Position numbers and translations under genes: made by a program. 64,000 nucleotides of DNA from Dyella psychrodurans (GTDB lineage: Bacteria > Pseudomonadota > Gammaproteobacteria > Xanthomonadales > Rhodanobacteraceae): the NCBI RefSeq assembly GCF_003363265.1, contig NZ_QRBF01000004.1, forward strand, positions 248,001 to 312,000, given 5' to 3'. Position 1 is the stretch's first letter; every line of letters starts with the position of its first letter. The notes under the pieces were generated by a model. That model was not told the DNA's origin and searched no databases. It saw only the letters and a list, made by a program, of their open reading frames with translations. Below are positions 24,664 to 32,729 of the stretch, piece after piece.

Positions 24664-24981
24664 ATGATAAAGGCCATCTGTCTAACGTCGCTTCTTGCGG
24701 CCAGCACAAGCGCCGTGGCTCAAGGCTATTACGAATTCATCCCTTACTACGGCAACAATCCCTTTTTGTTCTGCACCGTTGGCGTTCCCAATGACTGCTG
24801 GGAGCCCGTCAGCGCTCAGTTAGGCACATACACCATTACCAGTAACTATTGCTTCAATGCCTATTCGGCCAATCTGTTTTCGCGCGTATGTCCAAGGGCA
24901 TTTCCGCAGGGACTGCCTGGCGGCTCGGCCATGGTCAAACCGCCATCTATGCCAAGTGATCGCATGATTCGTCACGCGTAA
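24664..24981 (+). CDS. Small exported cysteine-containing protein
   Basis: A 105-residue protein with a signal peptide (MIKAICLTSLLAASTSAVAQ) and a mature part of about 85 residues containing four cysteines. Its central stretch (FCTVGVPNDCWEPVSAQLGT, then CFNAYSANLFSRVC) is matched by a second, damaged copy at 27.3 kb, on the other side of the effector pair. AAGGA precedes the ATG. Located between the DUF4189-like gene and the lipoprotein, it probably belongs to the T4SS accessory set. No family recognised. Confidence 0.6.
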   Translation: MIKAICLTSLLAASTSAVAQGYYEFIPYYGNNPFLFCTVGVPNDCWEPVSAQLGTYTITSNYCFNAYSANLFSRVCPRAFPQGLPGGSAMVKPPSMPSDRMIRHA

Positions 24982-25004
24982 TCCGCTTTGGGGGAGATGA
25001 GGTT

Positions 25005-25598
25005 ATGAAAGCACTCATTGCTTCGTTACTAGTACTTTCGACAACCATGCTCCTTGCATCTTGCAAGGACACCCAGAACGTCGACGCCAAGCTCAATCCA
25101 CACCCGATTCCCTACGAAATCACGTTGATCATCGACGGTGCACCTGGACCGTTCGATTCGGTGGGTGGATTTATGCAATACGAGGTCACCAACTTAGATT
25201 GCGTGCCAGAAACGGGTGGTCCGTTCAACCCATTGCGACTTTCGCCTAAAGCAGATCCGCGCATCATATTTCAGAAAATGTCGAACAACGTCTACAGAGG
25301 AACGGTCTACGTGGGCTATTTCCAGGACGAAGATTACTTCGGGCTTGGGGTGTGCCATTGGTCGTTGAATGCGGCAACCGTTGAATTAAAGATCAACAAG
25401 CTAACGATGGTTTCGTACTTGGATCCAGAGCAGCTTCCCGCCCAGAAACCCGTTACAACATATTTTGTCCGAGAAGATTACCTGAACAACGATTTAGAAC
25501 GTGGTTCGGTCGGAGAGTTGGGGCGAACAAAATACCCACCTAACCGTCAAGACAGCATTTTCTCAATAGCCCTAACACCTAAGGACATTGCACCGTGA
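25005..25598 (+). CDS. Lipoprotein, probable immunity protein of the lipase effector
   Basis: A 197-residue lipoprotein: MKALIASLLVLSTTMLLASC has a LLASC lipobox with Cys at residue 20. The mature part is beta-rich with a YEITLIIDGAPGPFDSVGGF strand pair and two further cysteines. Its stop overlaps the GTG start of the lipase effector by 4 bases, so the two are translationally coupled with the lipoprotein made first. In known X-T4SS systems, toxins acting in the envelope are neutralised by periplasmic lipoprotein immunity proteins encoded next to them. The immunity role is inferred from that precedent; the fold is not recognised. Confidence 0.7.
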   Translation: MKALIASLLVLSTTMLLASCKDTQNVDAKLNPHPIPYEITLIIDGAPGPFDSVGGFMQYEVTNLDCVPETGGPFNPLRLSPKADPRIIFQKMSNNVYRGTVYVGYFQDEDYFGLGVCHWSLNAATVELKINKLTMVSYLDPEQLPAQKPVTTYFVREDYLNNDLERGSVGELGRTKYPPNRQDSIFSIALTPKDIAP

Positions 25599-27262
25599 CG
25601 CTTACTGCGAAGGAATACGCACTGCTCTGCAAGGATAGCTACAACGAACACACCGATCAGCAGAAACTTGTTATGGGTGATGCTTCCTATACGGTCCTTG
25701 ATCACTACAGTGACCCCATCACCGGCTATCAGGGTGTTGCTTATCAACGTGAGGACACCCATGAAGTGGTGGTCGTCCATCGTGGCACCGAGCTGAGTTT
25801 TTTAGATATTGCTACCGATGTTGGTATGGTGACGGAAGGTATCAACGTGCAGATACCTCATGCTATCCGTTTTTCCCAAAGAGTCACGGAAAAAGCGGAG
25901 GCCGATGCTGCCTCCAAGAGCTACGCGCTGCCACCCATCACAACCGCTGGTCATTCTCTCGGCGGTACGCTTACTGAACTTGTCGCTCACAAGATGCATT
26001 GGCAAGGCGTCACCTTCAACAGCTACGGCGCCGTAGACCTTGGCTACGACATCCCCCAAGGTGGAACGCAAGTCATCAACTACGTGCGCGTCACCGATAT
26101 GGTCAGTGCCGCGAGCCATCATTTCGGCAAGGTCGTCGAGCTTGCTACACAAGACGACGTTGATGCGCTGCGCAAAGCCGGTTATGTCGATGCGGCCACG
26201 CCAGACACGCTACGTAATCCCTGGGCTGCGCTGAGCCGGGGTGCTCATGCCATCGCCAACTTCGCGCCCGACAACCCCAGCCTTAAGCCGTCTGACCTCT
26301 CGCCAGAAAACGAGGCGCGCGCCCATGCGCACCTTCAAGCCATACACCTGCTGCGCGAAGACGTGCAAGCCCTGCGCGCCAATACACTCTCCTTGCCATG
26401 GGAGTTGCAACACAAGGAGGTCACGACAGCCAAGCTCGCGATGGGTGCTGTCTCCGCCGTTATGGACGGCGATTTCAATAAGACTCGTCACATCACCACG
26501 CTGGCCGAGCATCGCGCTTTGGCTAATACGGGCCATGCGTTGGATACCACCACCCACACGGCATGGCTCAGCATAAGCGCCATCGACCAAGCTGGTGCAT
26601 ACGTAGCCGATCAGATCAAAGATGCCGCGCGCGAAGTCAATCATGGCCTGGACCACGTGGGCCGCGCGATGGGTAGCGAGGCGTTGGAGCACGGCGCCCA
26701 ATGGGTTGCGCGAGACCTTTCACATGGGACGGATCAGATCAAGGGCGTGGTCATGTCCCACGTTTCCCAAAGCATGAGCGCCATACCAGATATGGCGCGC
26801 CCGCCCATCAGTCATAGTTCGACATTGCCGCAACGCCTGGATGACCCCACGCATCCTGATCACGCCATGTACCTGCAAGCCCGCGAAGGTGTGCACAAAC
26901 TCGACGCCGCATGCGGCCGCATACCCGATCAGCGTAGCGACCAGTTAGCCGCTGCACTAGTCGTCGCCGCGCGCCGCGTTGGTCTCACGCAGATCGAAGA
27001 AGTGGTCCTGCATCGCGATGCTGAAACCATTGCCGCACGGCAGCCTACCCCCACTAGCGCGGACTGGACGAAGGAATTTCTCAGGCCTACGCATGCAGAC
27101 GTCCCCACGGTGCCCTCGTTAAACACACCGATCGAGCAGAGCAGCCAGCAGTGGGGGCACGTTATGCAGCAGAAGCAGATAGAGCAGGCGCAGGCGCACG
27201 AGCGACAACTAAGCCAGCAGCAAGAAACCTTGAAGCAAGCCAGCCACGGCTTCACTCGCTAG
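25595..27262 (+). CDS. T4SS lipase effector with C-terminal XVIPCD-like domain
   Basis: A 555-residue protein without signal peptide. Residues about 1-200 form a lipase-3/Mbeg1-like hydrolase: VVVVHRGTE near 60, the nucleophile elbow AGHSLGG with Ser121, and candidate triad residues Asp168 and His175/176 in RVTDMVSAASHHFG. The middle is helical and Ala/His-rich. Residues 415-555 match the XVIPCD secretion signal read by VirD4 in Xanthomonadales: HPDHAMYLQAREGVHKLDAA, then QRSDQLAAALVVAARRVGL, NTPIEQSSQQW and a Gln-rich tail. It probably hydrolyses phospholipids of rival bacteria. Start GTG at 25595 with TAAGGA upstream. Confidence 0.85.
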   Translation: MTLTAKEYALLCKDSYNEHTDQQKLVMGDASYTVLDHYSDPITGYQGVAYQREDTHEVVVVHRGTELSFLDIATDVGMVTEGINVQIPHAIRFSQRVTEKAEADAASKSYALPPITTAGHSLGGTLTELVAHKMHWQGVTFNSYGAVDLGYDIPQGGTQVINYVRVTDMVSAASHHFGKVVELATQDDVDALRKAGYVDAATPDTLRNPWAALSRGAHAIANFAPDNPSLKPSDLSPENEARAHAHLQAIHLLREDVQALRANTLSLPWELQHKEVTTAKLAMGAVSAVMDGDFNKTRHITTLAEHRALANTGHALDTTTHTAWLSISAIDQAGAYVADQIKDAAREVNHGLDHVGRAMGSEALEHGAQWVARDLSHGTDQIKGVVMSHVSQSMSAIPDMARPPISHSSTLPQRLDDPTHPDHAMYLQAREGVHKLDAACGRIPDQRSDQLAAALVVAARRVGLTQIEEVVLHRDAETIAARQPTPTSADWTKEFLRPTHADVPTVPSLNTPIEQSSQQWGHVMQQKQIEQAQAHERQLSQQQETLKQASHGFTR

Positions 27263-27307
27263 GAAACAACTCATGCGCGCCATGGATACGGCCATTCCTT
27301 TCTCTGA

Positions 27308-27545
27308 CTCGGCGATCCGGCGAGATGCGCGTCGATCCGGCAGCAGAACCAGATCAACACCTTCTGCATGGCCCGAGGGCAGCAGGTTGCCTCTCAATCC
27401 AAGACTTGGCACCTACGCCACTACCAGGCATCACTGCTTTAACCCTGTATCAGCCAACTTGTATGTTCAGGTTTGTTCTTACGGCTTTGAGCGGGGTGAG
27501 GGTCTTAGGCATCGCTCGCACCTATCAATCGACGAAGAAATGTAA
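27308..27545 (+). pseudogene. Frameshifted remnant related to the small exported protein at 24664
   Basis: After a TGA at 27305 the frame reads IRQQNQINTFCMARGQQVAS and QS up to about 27400. One extra A at 27401-27402 shifts it, and the other frame continues RLGTYATTRHHCFNPVSANL and YVQVCSYGFERG to the stop at 27543-27545. Removing that base joins both halves into one protein that aligns with the intact 24664 product (FC..., LGTYTITSNYCFN, SANLFSRVC). No start codon or signal peptide remains upstream. It lies just after the effector gene. Confidence 0.6.
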
Positions 27546-27583
27546 CCACGCACATTCAATTTACTTGCGATCAACATATAACG

Positions 27584-29593
27584 ATGAAAATCTTTATCTG
27601 CGGCACATCGAAGTTAGCAGGCTTATGGTCGTTTCTCGCATTATCAATCGTTGTTTTTAGCGCGCCCTTGGTTGCGCACGCTCAGGATGCCTGCACGACA
27701 AACTTCACTCACACTGGCGACGCCACCAGCGGTCTCACCTACGCGACGTCTCGCACCGTGCCCGGACTTGCGCCACGCGATGCGCTGGCGCAGTACAAGC
27801 AGATTGCGCAAGAGCAAGGGCTCAAGATCGGGAGAGAGTCCTACGGGAGTAACGGCGGCGAACTCACCGTCAGCCACTTGGCCTCGGTGAACGCCCGCGG
27901 CTTCGACGTGCACCTGCAAGCCGATGCAACCGGCAAGGTGTCGATAGCCGCTACGCTGCCACCTGGCATGATGGCAAAGGCCGACGCTCTCCGCGACAAC
28001 TTGTGCACGACGCTCAACAAGCTTCAGGCCGGCGTAAGCGCCAGCGACGTTGCCGATAGAGGAGCGCGTCCGCTCGTCTACACCCCGTCGCCGCAGGAAA
28101 GCACAGACATCTGCATGGCCAATTTCATTGGCAGCGACACATCGGACGAAGGCGAGACCTTCTCCACTTGGTCGCTGGGTTCGGCCATAGACATTCCTTC
28201 CGCAATAGAACATCTGAAAGGCCTCACTTCCGTGATGAAGATCATGCACTTGTCGACCGGTGCGATCCACGGCAAGAAAGCGACTCTGACGATTGCGCTG
28301 GACAACGCCGCAGGAGTGCTTGATGGCGGTTTCTCCATCGGCGGGCCAGATCTGCGCGGCTTTACCATACGGCTCGATCTCGATGCTGCACTGGACGCTA
28401 TTTCCTTCTCCGTGCACACGAACAAGGAGCAACAAGGCATTAATCGGGACCGCATGCGTCGGCTTGCCTGCACCCTGGTCGCGATTGCCGCCAACGGCGT
28501 GCTGCCGCCGGAAGAGAAGAAGCCTTCGTACTTCCGCAATCCCTTTAAGAATCCGCAGAAGGCCGCGCAGGAGCAGATGGACAAGGGAGTCCAGCTCATG
28601 ACGCAGGCAAAGAGATCGCTCTACCAGCGCGCGATACAAGCAGGCAAGGCGATTGCCTTCCTACCCATGCTCAATGTGGATGCGAAATATGCCCAGGCTC
28701 TTCCGAGCGATCTCACCCCTGGCGGCACCATGCATCAGCCCTTCCGTTTCGACGAGACGGCCACCCTGGTATGGCGTTCAACGGGCGACGCAAACAACAT
28801 CGTCAACGTCGGTGATCAGTACTCCTTGTTCCGTGAAGGGCTGTTCGGCTACATCCAAAGCGAAGATGCGCGCAAAACCACGTACGGGATCTACATCATC
28901 GATCCGGGCCGCTACGATCTGGTCGGCGTGACCTACGATCTAGTCCACAGTACGCTGCCCGCATTGAGCTCCAAGCATTGGACGACGGCGCCAAAACTTG
29001 GTATGGCCACGTTCGCCATGACGAACGACGTGGAATATAGCTCGCACCAGCAATGGTTCAATGCGCAGTACCAGAACGTGCAGGTCTACGATGGCTCATC
29101 ATGCGCCATAGAAGAGACAAGTGGCAGTGTAATCGGTTGCGCCCAGTGGGAGAATAGCTACCACAACGAGACCCACGTGAGCGATCCAGGTGGTTGGCGA
29201 TCAGTGGTGGACAAGGGCTACGCTGGAGGCCTCGCAGCCTCCATAAAATTTACAAAACCGTTCGCCCATTTCGACGTAACGCCGGGTGCCATCATCGTCA
29301 CTGATGGATTTACGGCAATTCCAGACAGTGTTGCGTACGACAGCGACGCCTGTCATCAAGCCGGTGACAACCTCATCGACTGCAACATCAAATCCGTGAA
29401 GCTGTTTCGCATCCCCGGGAGCCCCAGCGAACTGCATATCTTTCCGGAGGCCGCCGTCAAGTTTCCCGAAGTCGCTGATTTTACGACCAAGGCGACCTAT
29501 CAACCGATGACCGTCAATGCCACCAAGCTTGAGGAAACACCGGGCACTTACGAAGCGGACTGGGCAGCGCCGTACTCCCTGTCTGCGCATTGA
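27584..29593 (+). CDS. Large exported protein with duplicated N-terminal domain
   Basis: A 669-residue protein with a signal peptide (LWSFLALSIVVFSAPLVAHA) cut near residue 34. Residues about 36-150 and 175-300 appear to be two copies of one domain: each starts C-x4-NF (DACTTNF, DICMANF), contains a strand/helix core with FDVHLQADATG or FTIRLDLDAALD, and ends in a helix with a single Cys (ALRDNLCTTL, RMRRLACTLV). The remaining 330 residues are beta-rich and of unknown family. It follows the effector region on the same strand. It may be a periplasmic accessory or immunity protein, but nothing in the sequence proves this. Confidence 0.6.
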   Translation: MKIFICGTSKLAGLWSFLALSIVVFSAPLVAHAQDACTTNFTHTGDATSGLTYATSRTVPGLAPRDALAQYKQIAQEQGLKIGRESYGSNGGELTVSHLASVNARGFDVHLQADATGKVSIAATLPPGMMAKADALRDNLCTTLNKLQAGVSASDVADRGARPLVYTPSPQESTDICMANFIGSDTSDEGETFSTWSLGSAIDIPSAIEHLKGLTSVMKIMHLSTGAIHGKKATLTIALDNAAGVLDGGFSIGGPDLRGFTIRLDLDAALDAISFSVHTNKEQQGINRDRMRRLACTLVAIAANGVLPPEEKKPSYFRNPFKNPQKAAQEQMDKGVQLMTQAKRSLYQRAIQAGKAIAFLPMLNVDAKYAQALPSDLTPGGTMHQPFRFDETATLVWRSTGDANNIVNVGDQYSLFREGLFGYIQSEDARKTTYGIYIIDPGRYDLVGVTYDLVHSTLPALSSKHWTTAPKLGMATFAMTNDVEYSSHQQWFNAQYQNVQVYDGSSCAIEETSGSVIGCAQWENSYHNETHVSDPGGWRSVVDKGYAGGLAASIKFTKPFAHFDVTPGAIIVTDGFTAIPDSVAYDSDACHQAGDNLIDCNIKSVKLFRIPGSPSELHIFPEAAVKFPEVADFTTKATYQPMTVNATKLEETPGTYEADWAAPYSLSAH

Positions 29594-29752
29594 CACTCAA
29601 AGGTGGAGACCTGTTTCCAGCACTCCGTTTGGATTCGTTGCAGCGATTTCGGACAACTGACCCATGATCCCGATTGCTGCAATAAGAATCCATTGAGCTG
29701 AATATCTTCAAATTTAGCGTTTTGTGCCTGAAAAAATCACATCGAGGAAGAG

Positions 29753-30139
29753 ATGAAAAAGGTCTTTCGCTATATAGGGATTGCTGTCGGAACTATGTCC
29801 ACGCTTATTGTAGTGACTGTAATGATGCTCTATATCGTGGGCGAACATGACCTTTCGTCCAAGGGGGATGCTTGCATGGCGTCGGAAGATTTTGTCGCTG
29901 TTCGGTCGCAGCTCCAGGAGGCAATGGCTAGTGGAGATATCGACCAAGCCATTATGGATCGAGAGAGAAAAAATATTGCAAGAGCAAAAGAGTACTGCGT
30001 TAACGGACAGATGAAAGAGTCCAGGACATTACTCGTGAATGTGATGATGGACGCGTCGATTCTCAGTGACGGCGTGTATGAGAGAAAACTCAATGCAGCC
30101 AAGAAGGAAGATGACCACGGTGATCCCAAAAATCCTTGA
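29753..30139 (+). CDS. Single-helix membrane-anchored protein, function unknown
   Basis: A 128-residue protein with an N-terminal membrane anchor (IAVGTMSTLIVVTVMMLYIV) and a helical, charged periplasmic part with two cysteines (DACMASEDF and EYCVNGQM). GAGGAAGAG stands directly before the ATG. Codon use is AT-rich relative to the cyo genes that follow. It is the last gene of the T4SS-adjacent block on this strand. No family recognised. Confidence 0.55.
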   Translation: MKKVFRYIGIAVGTMSTLIVVTVMMLYIVGEHDLSSKGDACMASEDFVAVRSQLQEAMASGDIDQAIMDRERKNIARAKEYCVNGQMKESRTLLVNVMMDASILSDGVYERKLNAAKKEDDHGDPKNP

Positions 30140-30251
30140 AGCAGGGTCGTTTTAAGCGCCCTGGATCACCGAATATGGAGCCTTCGCGAAAATCTGGCGC
30201 TGCGATGCAAAGATCGCATTTGGCATAAAACTTATGCCGAATGCGCTCTAT

Positions 30252-31583
30252 TTATTCTCGCGCCGCAAGCGCGCGATTGACGCGCAACGCAATCAGGGTG
30301 CAGGCGACACCAGAGAGCAAGTACACGCTCACCGCCACCAACCCGAATCGCGTCGACAAACCAAGCGCAACGAGTGGTGCGAATGCGGCACCAATCAGCC
30401 ATGCGAAATCGTTGGTGAGCGCTGCGCCGGTGTAGCGCAACCGAATTTCGAAGTTGGATGTCACGCTACCCGCTGCCTGGCCATACGACAGGCCGAGCAA
30501 GGCGAAGCCCACGATGATGAAAGCATCCTGCGCGGCTTGACCGCCGCCGAGCAGCCATGGCGCGGATAGCGCGAAGATGCCGATAAGGATCGCGGCGGTG
30601 CCGAGCGTGGTGCGTCGGCCGATGCGGTCGGCGATGACACCCGATGCGATGATGCCGAGCATGCCGACGACGGCGCCGACGATTTGCGCGGCGAGCACGG
30701 AGTTTACCGATTGCACCGATCCGAGCACGATCCACGAGATCGGGAAGATCGACACGAGATGGAATAGTGCGTAGCTCGCCAGCGCGGCGAATGCACCGAC
30801 GAAGATGTTGTAGCCCTGCCGGCGCAGCATGTCGATGATGCCGATGGGTTCCAGCTCGCGTTCTTCCATCGCGTGGGTGTATTCCTCCGTCACTACCAGT
30901 CGCAGTCGTGCGAACAGCGCCACCACGTTGATGGCGAAGGCGACGAAGAACGGATAGCGCCAACCCCATTCGAGGAAGTCGTCGCTGGAGAGTTGCGAGT
31001 GCAGGAACAGAAATAGCGCGGTGGCGATCATGAAACCGATCGGCGCGCTCAACTGACCGAGCATGGCGTACCAGCCGCGCTTCTCGGGTGGTGTGTTGAG
31101 GGCGAGCAGCGAGGGCAGGCCATCCCATGAGCCGCCGAGTGCGATGCCCTGCAGTATTCGGAAAAACGCGAGCAGGCCGATTGCCCAGCTGCCGATGGTG
31201 GCGAAGTTGGGCAGAAACGCGATGCCTGCTGTGGAGCTGCCAAGCAAGAAAAGTGCAATGGTCAATTTGGTGCCGCGACTCCAGCGTCGTTGAAACGCCA
31301 TGAAGATCGTGGTGCCGATGGGGCGCGCGATAAACGCAAGCGGAAAGATGGCGAAGGACAGCAGGATGCCGTCCAGCTTCGATTCGAACGGAAAAAATAC
31401 CGATGGGAAAACAAGCACGCACGCGATGCCGAACACAAAGAAGTCGAAGTATTCGGAAGTTCGTCCGATCACTACGCCAATGGCGATTTCACCTGGCGCG
31501 ACTTTGGCATGGGCGTGTATGCGGCTGAGCTCGTCAGCGGTATAGCCGGCTGGATCGCGCTGCTCCTGAAACGTACTTGACAT
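30252..31583 (-). CDS. MFS transporter of the metabolite:proton symporter type
   Basis: A 443-residue inner-membrane carrier with twelve predicted helices. The N-terminal GRTSEYFDFFVFGIACVLVF and the later ARPIGTTIFMAFQRRW match the metabolite:H+ symporter (MHS) subgroup with ShiA/ProP-like proteins. A second conserved loop, VIADRIGRRTTLG, starts the C-terminal half. Such proteins take up organic acids or osmolytes; the substrate is not evident. It is transcribed away from cyoA with about 150 bases between the starts. Confidence 0.82.
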   Translation of the reverse strand: MSSTFQEQRDPAGYTADELSRIHAHAKVAPGEIAIGVVIGRTSEYFDFFVFGIACVLVFPSVFFPFESKLDGILLSFAIFPLAFIARPIGTTIFMAFQRRWSRGTKLTIALFLLGSSTAGIAFLPNFATIGSWAIGLLAFFRILQGIALGGSWDGLPSLLALNTPPEKRGWYAMLGQLSAPIGFMIATALFLFLHSQLSSDDFLEWGWRYPFFVAFAINVVALFARLRLVVTEEYTHAMEERELEPIGIIDMLRRQGYNIFVGAFAALASYALFHLVSIFPISWIVLGSVQSVNSVLAAQIVGAVVGMLGIIASGVIADRIGRRTTLGTAAILIGIFALSAPWLLGGGQAAQDAFIIVGFALLGLSYGQAAGSVTSNFEIRLRYTGAALTNDFAWLIGAAFAPLVALGLSTRFGLVAVSVYLLSGVACTLIALRVNRALAARE

Positions 31584-31736
31584 CGTAGTTACTCGGAAGA
31601 GGGTATTTGCGGCGGAAACAGCATGGCACTATCACTTCATCAACGCTACACCCATTCGGGGTATTTGCGTGTTGCCTGCCCAGAGGCGTACCTTGTTAGC
31701 GCAGTATCCCTTCCCTTTTTGGTTGCGTCGCCGGTC

Positions 31737-32702
31737 ATGTCCATGAAGGCTCTCCGAGGACTGTTACTGCCTGCCGTTGCCCTGCTAGCCGGGTGCCATA
31801 CGGTCATCATGTCGCCATCCGGCGATTTAGCGGTGCAGCAGCGTGATTTGATCATCGATTCGGTAATCTTGATGTTACTGATTATCGTGCCGGTGATCGC
31901 GCTTACCGTGCTTTTTGCGTGGCGATACAGGGCCTCGAACAAGCATGCCCACTACGATCCCGAATGGGATCACTCCACGATGCTGGAGCTGCTGATCTGG
32001 TCGGCGCCGCTCCTGATCATCATTGCGCTGGGCGCGTTGACCTGGGTCAGCACGCACAAGCTCGATCCGTTCCGTCCGCTGGATCGCCTTTCGGAAGGCC
32101 GTGCGGTACCGGCCAGCGCGAAACCGTTGGAGATCGACGTCGTCGCGCTCGACTGGAAATGGTTGTTTATCTACCCCGAACAGGGGATTGCCACGGTGAA
32201 CGATGTGGCCGCTCCTGTAGATCGACCCATCCAGTTCAAGATAACTGCCTCGTCAGTTATGAATTCGTTCTTTATCCCGGCGTTGGCGGGCCAGATTTAT
32301 GCCATGCCCAACATGGAAACCCAGCTCCAGGCGGTGATGAACAAGCCGGGGGATTTCGAAGGTTTTTCAGCCAATTACAGTGGGGAAGGCTTCTCGGGCA
32401 TGCACTTTATCTTCCACTCGGTGAGCGACGACGGATTCGCCCAGTGGGTTGCCCAGGCCAAGGCCAGCGGCGATGCCTTGAATCGTGATGCTTATGTGAA
32501 GCTCGCGGCGCCGAGTTCGAACGACCCCGTGCACCGCTACGCGAATATCGATCCGACGCTGTATCAGGACATTCTCACCAACTGTGTGCAGCCCGACAGC
32601 ATGTCGTGCATGCGCCATGCGAAGCCGGCCGAAACCGGCGCGATGCAATCCGGCAGTGCTGCGAACAGCATGGCTGCCACGCCGATGTCCCATCCCCAGT
32701 GA
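31737..32702 (+). CDS. cyoA: Cytochrome o ubiquinol oxidase subunit II
   Basis: A 321-residue lipoprotein with lipobox LLAGC near residue 20, two membrane helices (about 40-65 and 85-105) and a periplasmic cupredoxin domain (about 130-250). The CuA-binding Cys-x3-Cys of cytochrome c oxidases is absent: the region reads FSANYSGEGFSGMHFIFH, which marks a quinol oxidase. The frame is open upstream to 31623; the ATG at 31737 gives the normal lipoprotein signal. It is the first gene of cyoABCD. Confidence 0.92.
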   Translation: MSMKALRGLLLPAVALLAGCHTVIMSPSGDLAVQQRDLIIDSVILMLLIIVPVIALTVLFAWRYRASNKHAHYDPEWDHSTMLELLIWSAPLLIIIALGALTWVSTHKLDPFRPLDRLSEGRAVPASAKPLEIDVVALDWKWLFIYPEQGIATVNDVAAPVDRPIQFKITASSVMNSFFIPALAGQIYAMPNMETQLQAVMNKPGDFEGFSANYSGEGFSGMHFIFHSVSDDGFAQWVAQAKASGDALNRDAYVKLAAPSSNDPVHRYANIDPTLYQDILTNCVQPDSMSCMRHAKPAETGAMQSGSAANSMAATPMSHPQ

Positions 32703-32729
32703 CCCGCAAGACGATGTAAGGGTACCCAG

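Noticed and set aside
27151-27660. A 169-codon plus-strand frame spanning the end of the effector gene and the following gap
   Set aside because: It overlaps the effector reading frame and has no motif. The recognisable protein similarity in this gap lies in two other frames joined by a frameshift.
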